A DNA stretch of 64,000 nt from Pisolithus tinctorius (lineage: Eukaryota; Basidiomycota; Agaricomycetes; Boletales; Pisolithaceae), in NCBI GenBank assembly GCA_024663395.1, contig JANFAH010000015.1, positions 310,001 through 374,000 of the forward strand, written 5' to 3'. Positions 34,741 through 46,327 of this stretch are shown one piece after another (position 1 is the stretch's first letter; the number at the start of each line of letters is the position of its first letter). Both the position numbers and the translations under genes were made by a program. The notes below the pieces were generated by a model, which saw only the letters and a program-made list of their open reading frames with translations, had not been told where the DNA came from and searched no databases.

Positions 34741-35798
34741 ATGTCCAAATTGAGGCCAATCACCATGACTGACAACACCAACAAAGGCTGAGTCATTGTT
34801 GATTGGGCCCAAGTCCCTGATGATGACATCAGGTACAACACCAATGACAAAGAGGAGGTAATGAGGGCAAAGACAAAGGAGAGGAAGAGATGAAAGGCAG
34901 CTGAACAAGCATGGCAGGAGTAGCAGGCTTGGCTTGAGGCTGAGAGAGTGGAGAGGGAGAAGGCTGAGGCTGAGAGGGCAGAGTGGGAGGCTGAGGAGAA
35001 AAGGGTACATGAGGAGGAGGAGAGACAAGAGGCCAAGTGTAGATGCAAGGCCAAGGCTGGAAAGGGTACTGAGGCCAGGGCCAGAGCCAGTAGTAGTGAG
35101 GCTGGTGGAGAGGTGAAGAAAGTAGTGATGGACCCCAGGTGAGTACCTTTCCACTTTGTGTGTATTCCTCCTAACCTTCATCCTAGTTGCACCTGCTGTG
35201 CCCAGGCCAAAATCAACTGTGAGTTTCTTGTGGATGGCAACAAGAAACAGGTTGCCTACATGTGGTGCAACCAATCCAAGGGCAAGTGCTGGTGGCCTGG
35301 TGATGGCAAGGACACTGAGGCTGGTCCCAAGGCTGTTGGGAAGGTCGATAAAGGCAAAAAGTGGAAGGTTGACAAGACATGCCTGAGGCCAGGCCCAGCA
35401 AGAAGAAGCAGGCAAGATCAAAGTCAGTTGAGGTGCTGGACATCAACAAGCCTGAGGCCATTGGCAGCAGGGCAAGGAAGGCCAGTGCAGTGTACTTGGG
35501 CTTAGAAGAGAAGCTTGAGCAGCTGATCAACACTGTGGGGATGATAGCCAACAACTTGGCAGGCCTCTTTGAACTCCAAGAGGCTGCAGTCAAGAACTTG
35601 GGCTGAATTGCCAACACACTCAAGGCCTTGCTTGACAAGTCATATGGCTTTGGTATGGTGGTCTTGCCCTTGGACTTGGGCTCATCTGAGCTCAATTCTG
35701 ATGAGTTGCATGAGGAAGCAGAGTGGTTGAAGGCCCATGGTGAGGATGAAGAGAAGGAGTCTGAGGGGGAGGATGAGAGTATGGCCAAGGCCAAGTAG
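34741..35798 (+). pseudogene. Antisense accessory gene of E6: coiled coil plus cysteine cluster
   Basis: Runs opposite to E6 gag-pol, between chromodomain and PPT, the same location as in E5 and E9. Exon 1 (34741-35140) starts MSKLRPITMTDNT; after VPDDDIRYN comes a Glu/Arg coiled coil, with stops at about 34789, 34909 and 34930. Intron 35141-35189 (GTGAGT...CCTAG). Exon 2 begins CTCCAQAKINC and continues with CNQSKGKC, giving CX2CX6CX15C then a partly lost CX2C, a Zn2Cys6-like layout. A C-terminal helical segment (EEKLEQLINTVGMIANNLAG, about 35505-35565) and an acidic tail end near 35798. One frameshift near 35380. Sequence identity to the E5/E9 proteins is low but the architecture is the same. 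Confidence 0.55.
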
Positions 35799-35966
35799 AA
35801 TCATAGCATAGCGACCTTGTTTCTTCTGCCAATGCCAGGAGTCCAGTCTCAGTCTTGTATAGTAAGTGAGAGAAACAAGAAAAAAGGAAAACAAGGTAAA
35901 TAAGAGATCAAAGGAATGATATATTGATAGAGAACAGAAAAGAGAGTTGAGGCCAGTTGAAGCCAG

Positions 35967-37376
35967 TCCTCATTGGAATGGGCCAGGTTTACTAGGATAG
36001 CAGGAGTGGAACTCTTGTATGAGTTCAGAAGCATTGTCTAGCTCCATAGTGAGTACCCAAGTGGTTGCTTCATCTGTCCCTTTGTAGCCAGTCCAATGGA
36101 CTAAGTACTGTGACCAACACTGGTGATGCCAGTCAACCTTGGAGTCAAGGATTTCTGCTACCTCAAACTCTAGTTCACTGTTGACTTTGACTGGTGGGGG
36201 TGGTGGTTGAGTCCGGTTTGGGATGGTATTAAGGATGGCCAGTTCGAGTTGGGAAATGTGGAAGACTGGATGGACTGCATGCATTGAGTCCAGCAGACAC
36301 AGTGTGAATGAGTGGGTACTGGCCTGAGCTATGACCAGGTATGGTCCAAGGTTCTTCTCTGAGAGTTTCTTGGAAGGCCAGGTTGACCAGAAGTATTTGG
36401 CTTTGACATACACTTGGTCACCAACCTTGAAGTCCAGGGCCAGCCTGCATCTGGAATCAGCCAGTCCTTGATAGTGCTGTTGTGCAAGGGTCATCTCCTC
36501 ACATAGGTATTGGTGCAGTGAGTCCAAGTCAACTGCATAATCATGAGCCAAGGCAGAGGTAAGATCATGCTCTGGGTACACTGAGATACTAGGATGGTAT
36601 CCCTTATTAGCAAAGAAAGGTGAGACACCAGTAGTAGTGCTAGGGGCATTGTTGTAAGCAAACTCAGCCAGAGGTAGTAGGTCAGCCCAATTGTCCTACT
36701 GGTAGTTGCAGTACACTCGGAGGTTTGTCCAGGGTCTGGTTAGTCCATTCAGTCTGACCATCACCTTTGGGGTGGTAGCCCAAAGTAAAATGTAGATGCA
36801 TTTCTAAGGCCTTACCGAGTGACTGGAAGAAGTGTGAGACAAACTCCAAGCCTCAGTCTGAGGTTACATGGGCCAGTACTCTGTGCTTCAAAAAGACATG
36901 GAGTAGGAATAGTTTGGCAAGTTCTGGGGCTGTGATGGTGTTGTGGGTGGGGATGAAGATGGCCTGCTTGGAAAGCCAGTCAACTACTACAAGGATGGCC
37001 ATGAAGCCAGTTGAGGCTGGGAGCTGCTCAATGAAGTCCATGAATATGGAGTTCCATGGCTTCTCCAGCACCAGGAGTTGCTTGAGAAGGCTGTAAGGCC
37101 AATGGCAGGGAACCTTAGCCCAAGCACAGGCCATGCAGGACTGGACATAGTCTTTGATGAATGTCCTGAGGCTGGGCCAGGTGTATTCGCACCATTTGAG
37201 CTCTAGTGTGTGGTTTTGGCTGAAGTGGCTGGACAGGGGGTAGTCATGCTTAAGCTGCAAGACCCTAAGGTGCAGATCATTTGGGTCTGGCATGTAGATC
37301 CTTCCATCAAGCCGAAGGAAACTGATGTCATCTACTGACCACTGGGGATCAGACATGTTGGACAGGTGGATTTGTG
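35967..37376 (-). pseudogene. Integrase and chromodomain of E6
   Basis: Integrase: HHCC (HDYPLSSHF...CMACAWAK), first Asp in FMDFIEQLP, second in VTSD followed by TGA (SDRG expected), Glu retained in GQTE. Host-derived C-terminal chromodomain at about 35970-36190 (LEFEVAEILDSKVDW...YLVHWTGYKG), which in chromoviruses steers integration to marked chromatin. Stops and frameshifts (about 36582-36852) make it non-functional. Upstream RT/RNase H is missing, replaced by 37377-39182. Confidence 0.85.
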
Positions 37377-37394
37377 AGACTGGGTCATCTGGCA

Positions 37395-38700
37395 GTGTCT
37401 ATACCTCAAGCAATTTGTACTGTATGAAGGAAGAAGTAAATGGTTTTTGAACACTTGTGTGACAAGCCAATATCTCAAAGTCCCCCACATAGAACATGGT
37501 GTTGGTCACCTTTGCAACACCATCTGCAGAGGGCAGAATGTCCCAGATGAGCCTCTGAGGTTGTCATGGGGCATTGTGGACCACTACCACTCAATGCTAC
37601 ACTTTTTGTAGTCAATGGTAGTCAAAAATGCACACTACCAAAGTGTAGCATAGCCTACACTACACAATGCTAATAACTACTATAGCCAGTACTGGTACTG
37701 CATTACCACCCCAGGAAGTGTAAATGGAGTGATGTCATCATAATAAAAGTTGTAGTTCCTGATTGTACAATCATGACCATATTCTTATCTTATCAGAAAG
37801 TGGAATTTTGCACGAGAAAAACACAAAATACTTGGAAAAACACAATTGTTTACACTAAATGCCACTTCTCCACAGTTAGATGGAGATTCCCTATACCTGC
37901 TTGGAGATTCTCCACCAGCATGGGGCATAAACCAGTGATGTGGGAACAAGACTATGTGGAGTGCAGTGCACAGAGTACACCATTCCCAACATGGTCCTTC
38001 AATCTGGGAATTTTTGGAGTGCAACAAGGGTGCATGCCTCCTATGGTCATGCAAATGGTCTGATAGCATTTTGGCCTTGTGTTATGTGGAGGGTGTTGTG
38101 GGACATCTTGCCAGACAGGGGGGTGGGATGTCCCAACTTAGCCTCAGAGGCTGCTGTGGGACATCCCACTGCTGGCTAGGTGGTGGGGAGGGATGCCCCA
38201 ATGTAGCCTTAGAGGCTGTTGTGGGACATCCCACTGGTTGGCAAAGGGGAGGGTGGGATGTCCCAATGTAGCCTTAGAGGCTGTTGTGGGACATCCCACT
38301 GGTTGGCAGTGGGGAGGGTGGGATGTCCCAATGTAGGCTTGGAGGCTGTTGTGGGACATCCCACTGCTTGCCAAAGGGGAGGGTGGGACATCCCAACATA
38401 GCCTCAGAGGCTGTTGTGGGACATCCCTCTGCCAAGCAGAGGGAACAGTGGGATGTCCCATCCCAGCCTCAGGGGGCTATGATGGCACATCCTTCTAAGT
38501 TACCTTTTCAGACCAGCACAATGCCCCATGACAACCTCAGAGGCTCATCTGGGACATTCTGCCCTCTGCAGATGGTGTTGCAAAGGTGACCAACACCATG
38601 TTCTATGTGGGGGACTTTGAGATATTGGCTTGTCACACAAGTGTTCAAAAACCATTTACTTCTTCCTTCATACAGTACAAATTGCTTGAGGTATAGACAC
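37395..38700. mobile_element. Non-autonomous element with identical 184-bp inverted repeats
   Basis: 37395-37578 and 38517-38700 are reverse complements over 184 bp with no mismatch that I could find. Ends GTGTCTATACCTC / GAGGTATAGACAC. Between the arms: a unique stretch (37579-38090) and a tandem array of ~60-bp units (38091-38470). No transposase. No target duplication seen. It sits where RT/RNase H of E6 should be. Confidence 0.65.
38091..38470. repeat. ~60-bp tandem array built on GGGATGTCCCA / TGGGACATCCC
   Basis: About six units, each with GGATGTCCCAATGTAGCC, an AGAGGCTGTTG block, then TGGGACATCCCACTG and a GGGGAGGG stretch. The ATGTCCCA/TGGGACAT pair makes each unit an inverted repeat. 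Further singles occur at about 38996-39007 and 39084-39102. Confidence 0.8.
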
Positions 38701-39182
38701 AAATTGATTGAATTTATTATTGCAATTTTCATGGCAAATGTGGAGGCCCAGGTGGGTCATCCCCCTGGCAACTAGTGAGATGTCCCAATACAGCAGAATC
38801 AACATTGCAAAGATGTACATGAAAAGTACTATTGTATACTACTATGCATGGTGGGATGGGAGGGGATGTATAGGTTGAAGGATACTTTGTGGACTAAACC
38901 TGTCAGAGGAGCAAGGGGGCTAGGATTTCTGCAGCTATTTCAATACTAATATAAGCTGCACTTTCAGGAGTAGGGACCCCTGCCACCCAAGGCAGTCTTG
39001 GGACATCCCAAATAATTGCATTTAAATGGATGGCTATGTGGAAAATCCCATCTGTCCCAGGGCCTAAAAATCTGCATAGCTCTGGGACATGACCAGATGT
39101 CCCTGGGCAGACCTTGGTCTGGGAGGCTATTAGGCTGGATGGTTTGGAGAAACTATTCAGCCTAAATGCTTATGAAAAATGG
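38701..39182. other. Unassigned sequence between the 184-bp-TIR element and the E6 protease
   Basis: No gene seen. Scattered GGGACATCCC/GATGTCCC motifs resemble the adjacent array, so it may be part of a larger related element. It ends at the E6 coding sequence at 39183. Confidence 0.4.
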
Positions 39183-39932
39183 TTACCTGAAGTGGAGTGC
39201 CAAGGCCTTGGCCTTGCTGAATACATCAGCGAAGTTGTGATACTCTTCTGGTACATTGGGTAAGCCCAGAGGAGGTGAAGCTGAGGCTGATTGGGCTTGA
39301 ACTGAGTCTGAGGGGTGGAGCTGAAGTTGGAACTGGACAGACCCTTCAAGTTTCCAGGTGCATACAAAGGTGGCTGCATTGATTAGGGAAATGAGAGGGG
39401 CCTTCAGGGGGGTGCAAGCTGGAGAGTTGGAGACTGGTACAGATGGTGCAAGGCCATGTTGGTCACTAGGACTGGAGTCAGGGAGGCTGGTGGGAACCAG
39501 GCTTACAGGGGGTGTCAATGGGGTTGGCATCCCTTATGCAGGAGTCCAGAAAGTAATACTGCTCAATACCCAGTCAATCAATGGATTGTATTGGGTGAGC
39601 CAGTTATGCCTGAGAACTACTTTACACTCAGAATCTAACAGGGCAAGATACAGGGTTACTGGTGTGACATCTCCAGACATGAAGTGGATTGAGACATCTA
39701 TTGCTTGGGTTATGGTGAATGTGGATGTTCCATCGAAGAGCCAGAGTCAGATTGGTGAGACCGAGTATGGGGTAAATGAATGTTGATTAGCAAATTGATT
39801 ATCTATAAAACAATGAGTGGAGCCAGAGTCCACTAAAGTATGAAGCTGAGGTAAATCATGGTTTTCTATAGTGATGTACAGGGTTAATGAATTTGGACTG
39901 GAAAGAGCAGATGCATTGAGTCTAGCCTCCAA
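39183..39932 (-). pseudogene. Protease and linker of E6
   Basis: Retropepsin-like start with intact DSGSTHCFID (39747-39932), then a linker and the conserved PLISLINAATFVC and NFADVFSKAKAL segments (39183-39530). The frame is lost just where RT should begin. Confidence 0.8.
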
Positions 39933-39991
39933 GTTTGCACAACCAGAGTCAACACAGCTCCCAGATTGTGCAGAGTCCCAGGAGCTGCTAC

Positions 39992-41361
39992 CTATTTTTT
40001 TGTCTTGGGGGTAGAACCTGAGCCCAAGGCTGGTGCAGCCTCAGTGGTAACTGCAGCATGAGCCTTGGCCTTACTAGCTTTCTTGGGGCATTTATCAGCG
40101 AAGTGACCAGACTCTCCACAGAACATGCAGAGGTTTCCATCTATGTGATGCTTGCATTCTTCTGGGGTGAGCTTCCCATCCTTCCTGAGTTTGCTAGGCT
40201 TGGGCTTGGAGGAGTTGCTGTTATTATTGTTGCCTGGCTTGGGGGAAGATCTGGAGTTGTTGTTACTGCTGGTCTTGGCTTTATTTTGCCCAGTCTCAGA
40301 CTGGTTGTTGCTGGCAGGGCCATTGCACTTATTGGAGGTGGATGCACCCTGATGTTTGCTTGCCCATTGGATTTCTTCCTTGTGCTCCCAATAGTGCACA
40401 TCTATCTCTTGGGCCAGGTGGCAGAGCTCGTGAAGAGTCTGGGGTTTCCCAACTTGACAGACTTCATCCTTAATCCAGTCTGGGAGCCTGGAATAGAAGT
40501 GATGGTGTAGTGCACCATCTCTGTAGCCTTGGACTTGCAAAGCAAGCCAGTTGAAGTCCACTATGTACTTATTGATGCACTGACTATCCTTCATGTATAG
40601 ATGGTCGAGTTGGCTCTCGGTGTCAGCAACTGGGTCATGAGGGCCAAAGGTGGTTTGCAGTTCTAGGATGAACTCCCTCCAGGAGTCCATCCAGAGGGGT
40701 CAGTCATTGGGGTCTTCCATCCTGAGCAAGTCTGGCTTGAACCACTCTAAGGCCATACCTTTGAGGTAGGACTGGGTGAAGATGACCTTTGCACAGTCAG
40801 TCCTAAAAGCCCAAGGCTGGTCTTGGAAGTTTAGCTTGCACTGAATAAAGAAAGCACAAAGCTTCTTGGGGTCAGTGCCATCAAAAGTATCAGGCTCATG
40901 CAACTTGGTCCTGCTTGAGGATTCAGGACCAGTGCAGGTGTTGCAGGCCAGTAGCTTGATGGCCTTTGTGAGACTGTCGAAGACTGCAACTGCAGGTTTG
41001 GTGTCCAGATCTGGGAAGTCTGGTTTGTCCTCCAGACCATTCTCATCTGGATTATCATCATGGGCCCATCATCCCAGGGACCATTGCTGGGGTCATCATC
41101 ATCAGGGTTATTATCATCATTGTCGCCTGGCCCTTCATCCCCAGGATCATCACTGGGGATGGGAGCAATGGGGCAACATGGGGTAGGGGTATTGGATGTC
41201 TGGGCTGAAAAGCCCCTGAATGAACTGACAGGATCTGGAGAGCACCTAGTAGTGCCCAAGGCAGCTAGTGCTGTCTTGCAGTGAGCCCCACTGGCTGAGG
41301 CAGAGTCAGGGTTGGTGGCAGAACAGCTGCAGGGGGGTTGGAAACAAGTCTTGGTTGCCAT
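39992..41361 (-). pseudogene. Gag of E6
   Basis: Starts MATKTCFQPP at 41361; frameshifts at about 41050 and 40700 split it into three frames. Asp/Gly-rich acidic stretch, capsid block DTFDGTDPKKLCAFFIQC, KGMALEWFKPDLLRM, conserved DGKLTPEECKH and an intact CCHC knuckle CMFCGESGHFADKC near 40105-40140, stop at 39992. Close paralogue of the E3 gag. Confidence 0.82.
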
Positions 41362-41924
41362 GATGTGTCAGACCCACACAAGTAGCAAGTCTGAAATACT
41401 GTCAAGTTCAGGTTGTCTGGGTTGAGGCCAGACCAGAGACTGAAGCAGGCACAAGGCCAAGGGGTTGGGGTCAGGGGGGGAGTTGAAGATACAGAGGGGG
41501 GTGGACTGATTGGACTTAGCAACTGAGATTACAGCACTATTCCCTTGTGTGGGTCTCAGTCCAAGTTTGAGTCCAAGATAGGATTATCAGAGTAACTTTG
41601 TTGATTTCAGACTGGAGACTACAGGCTGAGTATCTAAGTGTTTATATACTAGAGACAACTATAGTACAGAGACTGGTAATTCCAGTCTTGCAAGATTGCT
41701 AAGATGATTGGTAAGACAAATATTAGTAATGTATGACAAAGACAATGGAGACCAGGACAGGGTGGACTGGGGACAACACTGGGCAGGGCTTAACCAAAGT
41801 GACATGCACTGCAAAGCAGTGTTCACTGCACTAGGATGTTTGGGGATAAGGGATTGGCAAGGCCGAGGCTGGACTAAATGAATGTGAGGCCAAGTCTGGC
41901 TGGGGTCAAGATATGACTATGACA

Positions 41925-44900
41925 GGACACAACTGGCTCACCCACTACAATCTGTTGATTGACTGGGTACTGGGCAGTATCTCATTCCAACCATTGATAC
42001 AAAGAATGCCAATGCCCTTGGCACCTCCATCACCTTCTGCTGTGACTTCCACTTCAGTACTGACACCCTCTGCTCCATCCACTCCTCCAACATCAGCTCT
42101 GCTGCCTACTCTGACAGCTGACTTGCCATGCACTGCTCCACATATCTCCCTCATCAGAGCTGCAGCCTTTGTCCATGCCTGTGCCCTTCCTGGCTCCACA
42201 CAGTTCTGCTTGCACCTCCACCCTGGAGATATAAAACTCTGAGCCTCTTTGATGCCCTTTGCACCTCCTGACCTCTCTGCAGTACCCTCTGACTACCATG
42301 AGTTTGCTGATGTCTTTAGTAAAGCAAAGGCTACTGAACTCCCTCCACACTGCAGCTTTGATTTGAATATAGATCTTGAAGAAGGGGCTTCTCTGCCTCT
42401 TGGCACTGTCTACTCCCTCTCTCTGCCCGAGCTAGAGGTGCTCCACACCTTCATAGATGAGCACCTCAGCTACAGTATCATTAAACAGTCAACCTCCACC
42501 CATGGTGCTCCTGTCCTCTTTGTTAAGAAGAAGGATGGCTCACTCTGCCTGTGTGGACTACTGAGGACTCAACAAAATCACCAAGAAAGACTGCTACCTG
42601 CTTGCTCTCATCTCTGACTTGCTCAATTCTCCAAGCCACACTAAAATCTATAGTAAAACTGACCTCTGCCATGCCTACCACTTAGTCTGAATTGGTGCTG
42701 GTGACAAATGGAAAACTGCCTTTCACACTCACTATGGTTCCTATGAATGGTTGGTTATGCCCTTTGGTCTTACTAATGCACCAGCAGCTTTCCAGCAGTT
42801 TGTCAACAGCATCTTTGCTGACATGCTCAATGTCTGTGTTGTTGTTTACCTTGATGACATCCTCATCTACTCCCACAATGAGGAGTTGCACCACCAACAT
42901 GTAAAAGAGGTCCTCTGCTGCCTCTGCCAGCATAGCCTTTTTGCTAAGCTGGAAAAGTGCAAGTTCCACCAAGACTCTGTTGAGTACCTCAGCTATGTCC
43001 TCTCCCCATCTGGTCTGACCATGTCTGCTGAAAAGGTCCAGTCCATTCATGATTTGCCTGAACTGTGCAAGGTTAAAGACATCCAATCTTTTCTTGGGTT
43101 TGCAAACTTCTACTGTTGGTTCATTAGTAACTACTCTGACATAGTTGTTCCATTCACCCACCTCACTCAGAAGGGTGCTCCTTGGAGCTTCTCCAAAGAG
43201 TGCCACTCCACTTTCCTCCACCTTAAGACTGCCTTCACCTCTGCTCCAATCCTTACTCATTGGGTGCCTGATGCCCCTGTCACAGTTGAGACTGACACAT
43301 CAGACTATGCCATCACAGGTATCCCCTCAATTACCTGCCCTGATGGTGAACTCCACCCAGTTGCCTTTTACTCCCACACACTCACTGCTCCAGAGCTCAA
43401 CTATGACACTCATGATAAGGAGTTGTTGGTGATTTTTGAGGCCTTCCACCACTGGCAACATTACTTGGAAGGCTCTGCCACCCCTGCTGACATGGTGACT
43501 GACCATAAAAACTTGGAGTATTTCTCCACCTCTAAGGTCCTAACCTGCCATCAGGCTCATTGGTCAGAGTACCTCTCCCAGTTCAATCTAGCCATCCATT
43601 TCTGCCCTGGCTGCCTTGGAGCCAAGCTCAATGCACTTACCCACTGGTGGGATGTTTACCCAAAAGAGGGGGATAAGGACTACATGCAGGTAAACCCTCA
43701 TAACCTCCACCCTGTGTTTACCCAGGAACAGTTCACTTTGTCCCTCTGTACTACCCACCTCTTGGCCCCTGTCCTCTGAGCTGCCATGATCTTCAATGTT
43801 GAGCAGCTCCATGCTGACATCATCTCTGCACTGCCCTCTGACCCCATCTCTGCTTCCCATCTCCCAACTCTGATGGACCTCTGCTGGTCATTAGACCATG
43901 ATGGTCTCCTCTGCCTCAATGGCCACATCTTTGTCCCTGACATTGATGGCCTCCACCTCCAAGTGCTTTGGTTTAAACATGACCATCCACTTGCAGGTCA
44001 CTTTGGGCAGAGCCTAAAGCACTATGTCAGGTCCTGCACCACTTGTGGTCACAGCAAGGTCCCACATCACCACCCCTTCAGCCTACTGAAGCAGCTTCCT
44101 GTCCCTGAGAAGCTGTGGAACTCCATCTCCATGGATTTCATCAAGCATCTCCCCAACTCTGCAGGCTACTCTGCCATCTTGGTTGTTGTAGACTGCCTTT
44201 CTAAACAGACCATGTTCATTCTGACCCATGACTCCATCACCTCTGCTGACCTAGCAAAACTCTTCCTTACCCACATCTTTTCCAAGCATGGAGTGCCCAC
44301 TCATGTCACCTCTGACAGGGGTCCAGAATTCATGTCACACTTCTTCTGCTCTCTTGGAAAGGCCTTAGATATGTGCCTTCATTTTACATCAGGCTACCAC
44401 CCTGAAGGTGATGGCCAAACAGAGTGCATGAATCAGACCCTCGAGCAGTACCCCTGCACCTACTGCAACTATCAGCAAGATGATTGGTTGGAGTTACTCC
44501 CACTAGCAGAGTTTGCTTGTAATAATGTGCTGAGTGCTACTACTGGAGTTTCTCCCTTTTTTGCTAATAAAATATACCACCCAAACTTGTCAGTTTACTC
44601 TGACTGTGATCTCACCTCTCCAAAGGCCCATAACTATGTTGTGGAGCTTTCTGCCCTGCATGACTTCCTCTGCACTGAGATGGCTGCTGCTCAACTCTGC
44701 TATCAAGGTCTGGCTGATGCTAGACACATTCTGCCACCAGAGTTCAAAGTTGGTGACCAGGCTTATGTCAAGGCCAAGTACTTCCACTCCACCTGCCCTT
44801 CAGCCAAACTTGCAGAGAAGAACTTGGGCCCCTATGCTATCATAGCTAGGCCTGGTACACACTCCATCACCCTCCACTTACCTGATGCAATGCAGGCCAT

Positions 44901-45211
44901 CCACCCTGTCTTTCATGTGTTGCAGTTAGAGCCTGCTACTCCAAACCCCTGATTGGCACCAACCTCTGCCTCTGCCTGTTGAGGTGGATGGTGACCTTGA
45001 GTACAAGATTTCAGAGATCCTTGACTCAAAGGTGGATTGCTGTCACTGCCATTGTCAGTTACTGTATCTAGTCTGCTGGGCAGGCTATGAGAACACTGAT
45101 GATGAGACCTCTTGGGTGCTGGCAATGGAGTTAGAACATGCCTCTGAGTTGTTGGCTATTTACCATGCTTGCTATCCTCACAAACCTGGACCTTACTCAC
45201 CTCCATCATAG
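41925..45211 (+). pseudogene. Chromovirus pol of E7 (protease end to chromodomain)
   Basis: Resumes at GHNWLTHYNLLIDWVLGSI after E6. RT is in two frames (42249-42617, 42751 on) with an intact YLDD (VVVYLDDILIYS, about 42838-42873). RNase H runs in the same 342-codon frame (DHKNLEYFSTSK). Integrase is in a 388-codon frame 43786-44952 with SMDFIKHLP, TSDRGPEF and GQTE all retained, but the zinc-binding region is shortened (GHFGQSLKHYVRSC, ~20 residues deleted). Chromodomain 44984-45211. Despite heavy CpG loss this is the most open pol in the window. The protease active site is missing. Confidence 0.88.
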
Positions 45212-45229
45212 CTTTGCTATGGCCTTCAG

Positions 45230-45255
45230 GGGTTCAGGCCCTAAGGGGGGGATAC
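45230..45255 (+). other. Polypurine tract of E7
   Basis: TTCAGGCCCTAAGGGGGGGA then TAC before the 3' LTR TG at 45256; only ~20 bp after the chromodomain stop. Confidence 0.8.
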
Positions 45256-46327
45256 TGTGCATGACCATGACACCAACATAAGCCCCTAACACCTGTTCTG
45301 CCCTCTTCTGACATGTTCCCATGCTTCTCCACCCTCATCTGATGCATTCCTGCACTCCTCTGACCCTCCTGACACCTCTCCAAGGTCCCCTGTCCATGTT
45401 CTGACCAACTCCACTCAACTCTGCCCTCAAGCTGGTCATGTGGAGGCCAGACCTTCGTCTGTGCCTCCTCCAAGGCCTTGTCAGCCCAGTGGGCTGTTGG
45501 ACTTGTGGCCCTGCATTCCAGATAGGGTTCTGCCCTCATGTTGGTTTTTCTCCATTCTTCCACTCCTTCAGTATTTACCCTCTCTCCCTCATTGTAGTAG
45601 TTTCCTTGTCTCAGTTAAGGTCCCCATCATCCCTACCCTCTGTCCCTTGTGTTGGAGGGACTGCTAACCTGTTATACACTTATTGGTTTGCATTTTACAC
45701 TGCACTGCCCTTGACCTATGGCATATATAAGGCCACATATGTCGGAAAATCTGTAAAATTATCTCAATGGGTTGCAAGCGACTGCAATGGCCGCAATTAA
45801 ACTCGTAATTGAAATGTTGTTGTGATATTAAAGTTTTCTATGTAATAATAGTCACAATGGTAATTACGATGACCATTGCAATCGCAATAGCAATACAAAT
45901 GGCAATACCAAATGTAGTGTCATTGGGGGGTTGATATTATGAACATGGTATCATCACCCCCTTATTTCGATGTTATTATAATGATGATTACAATAGCTGT
46001 GCCATGTAGAAATAGCCCAGGCTCTCGGCACTGCCATATTACTGTAATCTGATTTGTAATGTATTGTGATGAGAACCGGGGATTGCAATTAATTTTGGAC
46101 CGAGGGAATGGAAAAATATATTACAAGCATCTTATCTCATCCTAACCCCTTTTTTCTTTTATCTAGGATCTGATAATTTGATTTGTTTGTTTTGATTACC
46201 ATTACTATCTTATCTTGTAATCTTATCATATTCTATTCATCACTATTACATTACATAGCAATCATTACTACATGCTTTTCTAATTGACTACAACAACTAC
46301 AAACTTTTTTTTTTTAACTTGATTTGA

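Larger units (their letters stand above)
25816..41924 (-). mobile_element. E6: Ty3/gypsy chromovirus (family A) hosting E5 and a 184-bp-TIR element
   Basis: Minus-strand element. 5' LTR 41400-41924 (525 bp). 3' LTR 34344-34602 plus 25816-26086, split by E5. The sequence either side of E5 joins into the same stretch as 41650-41680, so the insertion is clean. The flanks ATTTC and GGACA do not form a target duplication, and ~250 bp of E7 are missing, so the insertion involved a deletion. Body: gag, protease, [RT and RNase H missing], integrase and chromodomain, antisense gene, PPT (minus AAGAGGGGGATAC, about 34603-34616). Confidence 0.8.

Noticed and set aside
38091..38470. CRISPR-like or coding repeat protein (repeated frames with CPTTASK... 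on both strands)
   Set aside because: Tandem ~60-bp DNA repeats with inverted symmetry; the frames are by-products.
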